Below are positions 14,653-20,715 of a stretch of DNA of 20,715 nucleotides, one piece after another. A program made the position numbers and the translations under genes. The stretch lies in assembly GCA_031279965.1 (NCBI GenBank), contig JAITHM010000060.1, forward strand, positions 1 through 20,715, read 5' to 3'. Under the pieces are notes generated by a model, which had not been told where the DNA came from, searched no databases, and was given only the letters and a program-made list of their open reading frames with translations. The stretch comes from Spirochaetaceae bacterium (GTDB lineage Bacteria; Spirochaetota; Spirochaetia; Treponematales; Breznakiellaceae). Positions within the stretch are counted from its first letter, which is position 1. Each line of letters opens with the position of its first letter.

Positions 14653-15221
14653 GCGGCATCATTACCCGCTGTCCCTGGTGCGCCGGCGACGAAAAATACA
14701 TCCGGTATCATGATGAAGAATGGGGCGTGCCGCTTTTTGACAGCAAGAGACTTTTTGAATTTCTTATTCTTGACGGAGCGCAGGCAGGCCTATGCTGGCT
14801 TACCATTTTAAAGCGCCGGGAAGGTTACCGCGCGGCATTTGATAATTTTGATGCAGAAAAAATTGCCCGTTATGACGCACAAGATATTAACCGGCTTCTT
14901 GCTGACCAGCGAATTATCAGGAACCGGTTGAAAATAGAGTCGGCCGTCAAAAATGCTCAGGGTTATCTTGAATTTATGGAAGGCCATGTTTCTTTTGGGT
15001 CATGGATTTGGCAGTTTACTGATGGCCGTCCCATCATCAACCGGTGGAAAAGTTCCGATGAAGTGCCTGCCTCTACGCCGCTTTCCACAGTCATCTCCAA
15101 AGAGTTAAAAAAGCGCGGCTGGAGTTTTGTTGGCCCGGTAATAATTTATGCGTTTATGCAGGCAGCCGGTCTTGTTAACGATCATCTTGTTTCCTGTTTC
15201 CGATACCGCGAACTGTTATGA
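14649..15221 (+). CDS. tag: DNA-3-methyladenine glycosylase I
   Basis: Removes 3-methyladenine from alkylated DNA, starting base-excision repair. 190 residues, normal length. The zinc ligands of E. coli Tag are all present: Cys8 (RCPW), His21 (RYHDEEWGVP), and His179 and Cys183 (VNDHLVSC). The base pocket region reads LDGAQAGLCWLTILKRREGYR, with Trp50 kept. Asp42 stands where E. coli Tag has Glu38. KKRGWSFVGPVIIYAFMQAAGLVND is the C-terminal family signature. It is translationally coupled (ATGA) to the aminotransferase upstream; the pairing makes no obvious metabolic sense and may only be convenience of transcription. Confidence 0.95.
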   Translation: MSGIITRCPWCAGDEKYIRYHDEEWGVPLFDSKRLFEFLILDGAQAGLCWLTILKRREGYRAAFDNFDAEKIARYDAQDINRLLADQRIIRNRLKIESAVKNAQGYLEFMEGHVSFGSWIWQFTDGRPIINRWKSSDEVPASTPLSTVISKELKKRGWSFVGPVIIYAFMQAAGLVNDHLVSCFRYRELL

Positions 15222-15236
15222 GCCTGCTTGATCCTG

Positions 15237-15265
15237 TGGACAGTGAGTAATGATTAACGTATAGT
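15237..15265 (+). promoter_or_regulatory. Promoter placing the next ATG at +1
   Basis: TGGACA (15237-15242), a 17-base spacer, TATAGT (15260-15265). Transcription should begin 6-7 bases later, at or beside the ATG at 15272. There is no Shine-Dalgarno sequence, so the mRNA may be leaderless. Confidence 0.6.
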
Positions 15266-15271
15266 AAAAAT

Positions 15272-16471
15272 ATGCCGGTTTCAGAGAGGGTGCGGTCTGC
15301 GCTTTCATCTTCATCAATGATACGAAAGATGTTTGAGGAAGGGCTTGTTCTTAAAAAGCTCCACGGTGCAGACAAAGTATTTGATTTTTCGCTGGGGAAT
15401 CCAGATATTGAACCGCCGGAATCATTTCGTAGAACGCTGATTGAACTTGCTTCTGAAAGAAATCCCGGCATGCACGGATACATGCCTAACGCAGGGTTTG
15501 CCGCGACTCGTGCGGCACTTGCTGAAAAGACTTCCCGTGAACAGTCCGTGAAGGTTCCCGCTCAAAATATAATTATGTCGTGCGGGGCCGCCGGTGCACT
15601 TAATGTGGTATTCAGGGCGCTTCTTAATCCTGATGACGAGATCATTGTTCCATCACCCTACTTTCCCGAATATCGCTGGTATATCACCCATCATGGCGGC
15701 CGCTTTATTGATGTCCCCAGCGCCGAAGATTTTAGTCTTGATCCCCGCGCAATCTCCGCGGCGCTTACCCCAAAGACTGCCGCTGTGCTGATCAATTCTC
15801 CGCATAACCCGACCGGACGGCTTTATTCAGCAGAGTCTTTGCGCGATCTTGCCGCAGTTCTGTATGCTCACGAGAAAAAAACAGGGCATCTGCCGTATCT
15901 CATCGCCGACGAACCCTACCGCGAAGTTGTTTATGACGGCCTGGTTGTACCTTCAGTATTTGCCGCGTACCGTAATGCACTGGTTGTTACTTCATACTCA
16001 AAAAGCCTCTCGCTGCCTGGCGAACGTATTGGATTTATTGCTGTTAGGCCGGATGCTGATGACAGCGAACTGCTTCTTGAGTCGCTTGTTTTTGCGACAC
16101 GGACGCTTGGTTTTGTCAACGCGCCGGCATTGATGCAGCGCTGTGTTGCCCGCCTTACTGAAGCAACGGTTGATGTGAGCGTTTATGCGCGGCGCAGGGC
16201 GGCGTTTATTCGTGTCCTTGACGAGGCAGGCATTTCATACAGCAAGCCGGAAGGTGCGTTCTATTTATTTGCCCGTGTTCCAGAACGCCGTGGATCCGCT
16301 GATGATCTTGCTTTTGCCGACGCGCTTAAACAGGAGTTGATACTTGCCGTACCAGGGAGCGGATTTGGAGCGCCAGGATGGATGCGCTTTGCGTATTGTG
16401 TAAGCGAAGGAGTCATCAATGCGTCTTCAACTGCGCTCAAAAGAGTTGTGGAGGGATGGCATTGTGGATGA
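15272..16471 (+). CDS. Class I/II aminotransferase (aspartate aminotransferase-like)
   Basis: 399 residues of normal length. DFSLGNPDIEPP (38-49) is the usual N-terminal substrate loop. Next come GYMPNAGFAATRAALA, SCGAAGALNVVFRALLNPDDEI, NSPHNPTGRLY (175-185) and ADEPYREVVYD (212-222). Schiff-base Lys244 lies in SYSKSLSLPGERIG, 8 residues before Arg252; WMRFAY carries the carboxylate-binding Arg. It is a fold-type I transaminase; aspartate or another amino acid could be the donor. It is not closely similar to the aminotransferase at 13357. Its 3' end overlaps the DUF4912 gene by 8 bases, so the two are cotranslated. Confidence 0.92.
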   Translation: MPVSERVRSALSSSSMIRKMFEEGLVLKKLHGADKVFDFSLGNPDIEPPESFRRTLIELASERNPGMHGYMPNAGFAATRAALAEKTSREQSVKVPAQNIIMSCGAAGALNVVFRALLNPDDEIIVPSPYFPEYRWYITHHGGRFIDVPSAEDFSLDPRAISAALTPKTAAVLINSPHNPTGRLYSAESLRDLAAVLYAHEKKTGHLPYLIADEPYREVVYDGLVVPSVFAAYRNALVVTSYSKSLSLPGERIGFIAVRPDADDSELLLESLVFATRTLGFVNAPALMQRCVARLTEATVDVSVYARRRAAFIRVLDEAGISYSKPEGAFYLFARVPERRGSADDLAFADALKQELILAVPGSGFGAPGWMRFAYCVSEGVINASSTALKRVVEGWHCG

Positions 16472-17168
16472 GATTAGAGTGAGTCATCCCTATCTTGAAG
16501 GGCTGACAACCGGTGAGCTTTACGAGCTTGCACAGAGTTTTAATATTGATCTTGCGTCGGGACTTGACCGAAATAATATTATTGATGAGCTGGTTGAGTT
16601 TGCCCCCTGCCTGCGTTTTTATCAAAAAGAATTTATTGAAGAACCGCTCAAATTTCATGATCCCCTCCCCCTCAAGATAAAAACGCAGCTTGAACTCCCC
16701 GAACCTGCCCCGCTTCCACGTCAGTATAACATAACGTCAATTGATGCATTGATTCGTGATCCGTTTTGGGTTTTTGTCATTTGGGAAGTGAGCAGTGCTG
16801 ATCAGAAAAAACTGGAAAAAACGGCCGGATTCGAAAGTTATATGCTGCGTGTCCGGCTTAACTGCGCGGAAACAACAGAAACAGCATTTGTGCATACAGC
16901 ACGTGTCTGCGAGTGCGAATCCGCGCGGTATTTGAATTTTCCCGCAGGAACGCCCTGCAATAAACCCTGTGCGATGCATAACTGTTCGTTTGTTGTTGAA
17001 CTCTGTGCGGTATATGATGCTGAATATGAACTTCTTGCCGCGTCATATCCTTTTACACTGCCTAAAAGCATGCCTGCTTTCGGCAGTCCCGAAGAAGCTT
17101 TACTCCATACACCGTTGCTGCTGCTTTCCGGCATTGACGAGCTTAATCTTGTGCGAGGTGCATTATGA
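16464..17168 (+). CDS. DUF4912 protein with N-terminal Rho_N/SAP-like motif
   Basis: 234 residues from the GTG at 16464, which has GGAGGG 8 bases upstream. An ATG at 16419 in the same frame would overlap the aminotransferase by 53 bases and has no better site. Residues 10-47 (LEGLTTGELYELAQSFNIDLASGLDRNNIIDELV) look like the helix-extended-helix fold of Rho_N/SAP motifs. The domain from about residue 85 (LPRQYNITSIDALIRDPFWVFVIWEVS) is DUF4912: arginine-aspartate-proline followed by aromatic residues, then beta strands to the C-terminus. The role is unknown; a nucleic-acid link is suggested only by the N-terminal motif. It overlaps the downstream fusion gene by 4 bases (ATGA). Confidence 0.85.
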   Translation: MDEIRVSHPYLEGLTTGELYELAQSFNIDLASGLDRNNIIDELVEFAPCLRFYQKEFIEEPLKFHDPLPLKIKTQLELPEPAPLPRQYNITSIDALIRDPFWVFVIWEVSSADQKKLEKTAGFESYMLRVRLNCAETTETAFVHTARVCECESARYLNFPAGTPCNKPCAMHNCSFVVELCAVYDAEYELLAASYPFTLPKSMPAFGSPEEALLHTPLLLLSGIDELNLVRGAL

Positions 17169-19093
17169 TCCGTGTTGCTGCGACTTGCGGCATGTGTTGC
17201 GGCGCAAAGAGCGCATACAGTACAGTGCGCAGGCTTCTTGAAACAAAAAAAGACGGCGGCAGAATCATTCTGTATAAAAAACTTTTGCATAACAAAGATG
17301 TTATTGATGATCTTGAACGGCGCGGCGCTGTTTTTACCGAGGTTCTTCCCAGCGGCCTTGAGCCGCGTGATATTGTTGTTATACGAGCGCACGGCGAAAC
17401 TGCCGCATTTTTTAAACAGCTTAAAGACAATTCTATAAACTACCAGGACTGCACCTGCAAAAAAGTTCATCACATTCATCAGCAGATCAAAAGAAAATAC
17501 GAAGCTGGCTGCAGCATTATCATTATTGGTGATAAAGATCATGCGGAAGTTATAGGTTCCAATGGATGGTGCAATGATACAGCGCTTATCATTAATTCAA
17601 AAAAAGACATTGCGAAAATCAAATATTTACATGATGATATATTTATCATAGCACAAACAACATTTAACGAAGAACTTTTTGAAACGTTAACGCAGATAAT
17701 TACCGCGCGATGGAAGTCAAAGAGAATCGAAATATATAACAGCCTTTGTGATGCACAGCGCCGTATTCATGTTGATGCAGCAGCACTTGCAAAAAAAAGT
17801 GATGTTATGATTGTGCTTGGAGATAAAGCAAGCGCAAATACGCGGGAACTTGTTGAAAAATGCCGCCAATTTTGTGCTGATACAAGACAGCTTGAAAGCC
17901 GTCTTAATTTACTCCATGCCGCTAAAATCCCCGCACACGCTGCTGCGCTTGGTATTACTGCTGGTGCGTCAACACCGCCGGAAACAATTGCTGAATGTAA
18001 AGCGTTTTTTGAATGGACATCATATTATACTAGAGTATATGCTCAAATAAAAACAACAATTCAATTGCATACAAAATATTTTCAGGATAAAAATACGCTT
18101 GTTAATATGGCGCTTTCTAAACTGTGTGAGCTTACGTTAAGTGACAAAGCAAAATATATCCGCGGAACGCTTATTACGCTTGGATACGAAATCGCGCGCG
18201 GTAAAGCAGGTGCTGATGAAAGTCTTGCTCTTGCGGCAGCTTATGAACTTTTGGAAACGGCAATTCTGGTGCATGATGATGTTTTTGACAAAGCTGCTTC
18301 ACGCCGTGGAATAACGACAATCCACACAGATCTTGACCGTTGGTATGCAGCGCGTTGCGCCGGAAAAATCCCCCCTCTTGTCCGGCACAACGCAGCAGTT
18401 TCTGCGGCAATTTGTGCAGGCGATATAGGATTTTACAGCGTTAATAAATTTCTGCTAGAACATTATGCTGGTTCAAAATATATCATGCCTGTTCTTGCTC
18501 TATTGCAGGAGATTGTTATAACAACAATTAAAGGTGAAATGCTTGATATACTTTTGCCGCTTGAAGCACGCGCTGGTTTTCTTGCTGATGAAGAATGTGA
18601 AGAAGGCGCAGTACACATTGATATTATGAAGACGGCTTCGTATACAACAATCGGCCCGCTTGTTCTTGGCATGATGCTCGGCGGTGCTGCTCAGTATGAT
18701 ATTGCTCTGATAAAAAAATTTGCCGTGCATCTTGGTCTTGCATTTCAGTTAAAAGATGATCTTCTTGATATTTTTGGCACCGCTGTCCAGGGAAAACCGC
18801 GTGGTGCGGATATAGCGGAGTATAAAGTTACGCTTGTTTATGCATGTGCACGCAAGACGGCATCCTGCCGTGAAGAACTCGCCGCACTCTATGGAAAGAA
18901 AGCAACACGTAAAAATATTTTGCGTGTGCGGGAAATTATGACAGAAAGTGGTGCGTATCATGCCGTTGAGGAACGTATTGCACACGAACTTGCCGCATGC
19001 AAAACGCTTCTTTCCCGGATGAATTGCGCTGGTGAACGCGAAAAAGAAATTCTTGCCGGCTTTATCAGTTTTCTTGAACTGCGCGACCGTTAA
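17165..19093 (+). CDS. IspH-polyprenyl synthase fusion: HMBPP reductase with prenyl chain elongation domain
   Basis: 642 residues in one uninterrupted frame. Residues 1-285 are IspH (4-hydroxy-3-methylbut-2-enyl diphosphate reductase, last step of the MEP pathway). The cluster cysteines are Cys11 (GMCCGAKSA), Cys98 (DCTCKKV) and Cys195 (NSLCDAQ). Also visible are His42, RAHG (74-77), H126-x-E128, QTT (164-166), S223-x-N225 and TAGAST (265-270). Residues 300-642 are a trans-polyprenyl diphosphate synthase. The first Asp-rich motif is DDVFD (371-375) with RRG (380-382); KGEM is at 456-459; the second motif is DDLLD (531-535). Ala366 five residues before the first motif resembles long-chain (IspB-like) enzymes. 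Every catalytic residue I checked is present in both halves. The product of the first half feeds the second. Start: GAGGTG 4 bases upstream. Confidence 0.93.
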   Translation: MIRVAATCGMCCGAKSAYSTVRRLLETKKDGGRIILYKKLLHNKDVIDDLERRGAVFTEVLPSGLEPRDIVVIRAHGETAAFFKQLKDNSINYQDCTCKKVHHIHQQIKRKYEAGCSIIIIGDKDHAEVIGSNGWCNDTALIINSKKDIAKIKYLHDDIFIIAQTTFNEELFETLTQIITARWKSKRIEIYNSLCDAQRRIHVDAAALAKKSDVMIVLGDKASANTRELVEKCRQFCADTRQLESRLNLLHAAKIPAHAAALGITAGASTPPETIAECKAFFEWTSYYTRVYAQIKTTIQLHTKYFQDKNTLVNMALSKLCELTLSDKAKYIRGTLITLGYEIARGKAGADESLALAAAYELLETAILVHDDVFDKAASRRGITTIHTDLDRWYAARCAGKIPPLVRHNAAVSAAICAGDIGFYSVNKFLLEHYAGSKYIMPVLALLQEIVITTIKGEMLDILLPLEARAGFLADEECEEGAVHIDIMKTASYTTIGPLVLGMMLGGAAQYDIALIKKFAVHLGLAFQLKDDLLDIFGTAVQGKPRGADIAEYKVTLVYACARKTASCREELAALYGKKATRKNILRVREIMTESGAYHAVEERIAHELAACKTLLSRMNCAGEREKEILAGFISFLELRDR

Positions 19094-20495
19094 GAGAATC
19101 TAGCCGCGCCCGTAATTCAGCAATTTGACAGATAACAGCTGCGCGTGCGGGGCCGCCCGGCAGCGATCGCGCAGCAACACAGGCACGGGGATGAAGGCGC
19201 TCAAAAATATCAGCATTAAAGAGCGGTGAATGACGGCGCAGAGTGTCAAGAGAACATTCGGCAATACTCTGCAGGCCGTTCTCGATGCATTCACGTACGA
19301 TATGCGCCACAATTTCATGTGCATTGCGAAAGGGAAGCCCCCGCCCAACGAGATATTCCGCAGCATCAGTTGCTTCAAGAAAACCTCCACTGCAGGCCGT
19401 TTCCATCCGTTCTATGTTCCAGCGGCTGCTCGCCAGCATGCCGCGAAAATTCTTAAGCGCTGTAGAGACTGTATCAAGACTGTCAAAAAGCGCTTCTTTA
19501 TCTTCCTGAAGATCTTTATCATACGCATACGGCAAGCCTTTAAGCAGCGTGAACAGCGTTATAAGATTGCCGGTAACACGGGCGCTTTTACCGCGGATAA
19601 GCTCGGCAAAGTCAGGATTTTTTTTTTGTGGCATAATGGACGATCCGGTACTCCAGGCCTCATCAAGATCAATAAACTTAAATTCTTCGCTCGCCCATAG
19701 AACAATATCTTCACAAAAACGTGAAAGGTGCGTTTGCGTAATGGCTGCCGCCGAAGCAAGCTCCAGAGCAAAATCTCTGTCTGCAACAGCATCCATCGAA
19801 TTAATGGTAGGACGGGTAAAGCCAAGCGCCGCACTTGTCATAGCCCGGTCGAGGGGAAGTCCGGAACCGGCAAGCGCTCCTGAGCCAAGCGGACATTCAT
19901 CAAGACGTTTCAGCGCATCGTAAAAGCGCTCAAGGTCACGGGCAATGCCGGAGACCCAGGCGCACAGATGATGGGCAAGCGTAACCGGCTGTGCACGCTG
20001 GAGATGAGTGTACCCCGGCATAATGCTGTCAAGGTGTTCTTCGGCGCAATTCAACAACACACGCGCCGTAGCATCAAGCTCTTTGCATATACAGGGCACA
20101 GAATTTTTAAGGTACAAGCGAAAATCAAGAGCTACCTGATCATTACGGCTGCGTCCCGCATGAACCATCCGTCCTTCGGTGCCGAGCCTTGCAGTCAATT
20201 CACCTTCGATAAATGAATGAATATCTTCAGCATTTTCATCAATATGAAGCGTGCCGCGCTCAAGTTCAAGGGCAATACATTCCAGTTCGCCGTCAAGTGC
20301 AGCGGCTGTCTGAGGGGGAATAATCCCCTGTTTGCCAAGCATCTTCACGTGGGCACGGCTTCCAGTAATATCTTCCTGCGCAAGCCGTTTATCAATGTGA
20401 ATCGACGCCTGAAACGCAAACGCAGCCTCCTCCGGTTTATTCGAAGTTCGCCCTCCCCAAAGCACCGCAGTTTTCTGGTTGTTATCAGTCTCCAT
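19065..20495 (-). CDS. argH: Argininosuccinate lyase
   Basis: Splits argininosuccinate into arginine and fumarate, the last step of arginine synthesis; a cytosolic homotetramer. 476 residues, normal length. Family blocks: LWGGRT near the start, VHAGRSRNDQVALDFRLYL (111-130), PGYTHLQRAQPVT (160-172) with the catalytic His164, and the signature GSSIMPQKKNP (284-294). The start ATG has no strong Shine-Dalgarno sequence. No other arg gene is in the window. Its last 29 bases overlap the 3' end of the IspH fusion gene, tail to tail, without an intrinsic terminator for either. Confidence 0.96.
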   Translation of the reverse strand: METDNNQKTAVLWGGRTSNKPEEAAFAFQASIHIDKRLAQEDITGSRAHVKMLGKQGIIPPQTAAALDGELECIALELERGTLHIDENAEDIHSFIEGELTARLGTEGRMVHAGRSRNDQVALDFRLYLKNSVPCICKELDATARVLLNCAEEHLDSIMPGYTHLQRAQPVTLAHHLCAWVSGIARDLERFYDALKRLDECPLGSGALAGSGLPLDRAMTSAALGFTRPTINSMDAVADRDFALELASAAAITQTHLSRFCEDIVLWASEEFKFIDLDEAWSTGSSIMPQKKNPDFAELIRGKSARVTGNLITLFTLLKGLPYAYDKDLQEDKEALFDSLDTVSTALKNFRGMLASSRWNIERMETACSGGFLEATDAAEYLVGRGLPFRNAHEIVAHIVRECIENGLQSIAECSLDTLRRHSPLFNADIFERLHPRACVAARSLPGGPARAAVICQIAELRARLDSLNGRAVQEN

Positions 20496-20611
20496 TATTC
20501 AACAATACCGTAACAACCAGCCGTAAAGCAAGCGAGCGTATTTAGAGTTGAAATCTCAAAGCCGTTTCTGCCGTTTTTTCCGGCTGGCGGGCTCTCGGCA
20601 TGGCACAGTTT

Positions 20612-20641
20612 TTGCTGTAATAATTTACAAATAAATATATA
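20612..20641 (+). promoter_or_regulatory. Candidate promoter of the right-edge gene
   Basis: TTGCTG (20612-20617), an 18-base spacer, TATATA (20636-20641) in an AT-rich stretch. It predicts a leader of about 15 nt ending in the ribosome site GGAGG. Confidence 0.5.
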
Positions 20642-20662
20642 GATACAAAGTGGAGGATACTT

Positions 20663-20715
20663 ATGTATAACGAGATTGATTTTACGAAGACGCCTGTGGC
20701 CGAGATTTACGGTAC
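20663..20715 (+). CDS. 5' end of a gene cut by the window edge
   Basis: GGAGG (20652-20656) stands 6 bases before an ATG at 20663. The visible 17 codons read MYNEIDFTKTPVAEIYG and run open to the window edge. This is too short to assign a family. The ribosome site, spacing and promoter make it a real gene start. Confidence 0.7.
   Translation, partial: MYNEIDFTKTPVAEIYG

Noticed and set aside
16838..17542. Minus-strand frame of 234 codons opposite the DUF4912 and IspH genes
   Set aside because: It spans two clear plus-strand genes and has no motif or ribosome site.
1..20715. CRISPR array, rRNA, riboswitch or intact insertion sequence
   Set aside because: No regularly spaced repeats, no rRNA-like stretch, no recognised riboswitch core before the Cys/Met enzyme or trpA, and no intact transposase were found.

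Overview
The window reads as a chromosomal segment of a spirochaete, most likely a Treponema-like bacterium. This is inferred from gene content, not from a search: lipoproteins with relaxed spirochaetal lipoboxes, a GLUG-repeat surface lipoprotein, a kinase-less PASTA protein behind fmt, a DUF4912 protein, and a large unrecognised protein coupled to tilS. Most genes have moderate GC. One gene, near 5.2-6.2 kb, is clearly AT-rich and looks acquired.

Layout. (1) 22-3675, minus strand: a tight operon fmt > PASTA membrane protein > GLUG lipoprotein. (2) 3849-4982, plus: a Cys/Met-metabolism PLP enzyme. (3) 5090-6223, plus: an AT-rich RlmN/Cfr-type radical SAM methyltransferase with its own promoter and a structured leader of about 105 nt. 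It is followed by the wreck of a tyrosine recombinase (6261-6575) carrying a 15-C tract; together these look like the scar of an integrated element. (4) 6556-9595, minus: tilS translationally coupled to a 628-residue protein of unknown function, then tRNA-Glu(UUC) with a very good promoter. (5) 10004-11668, plus: a stand-alone trpA, then a ferredoxin-nitroreductase. (6) 11690-13356: an XRE regulator (minus), a small lipoprotein with a strong terminator, and a decayed stretch with a G-rich tract and a HEPN-domain remnant. (7) 13357-19093, plus: aminotransferase > tag (ATGA overlap), then a second aminotransferase from an apparently leaderless promoter > DUF4912 protein > a fused IspH-polyprenyl synthase. 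(8) 19065-20495, minus: argH, whose 3' end overlaps the fusion gene tail to tail. (9) The first 17 codons of another gene run off the right edge.

How genes work together: fmt and tilS prepare initiator and isoleucine tRNAs. IspH and the prenyl synthase are consecutive steps (formation of IPP/DMAPP, then chain elongation) joined in one polypeptide. The most noteworthy objects are that fusion, the AT-rich rRNA-methylase-like gene with an attenuator-like leader beside a recombinase remnant, and two C/G homopolymer tracts lying in or beside degenerate genes.
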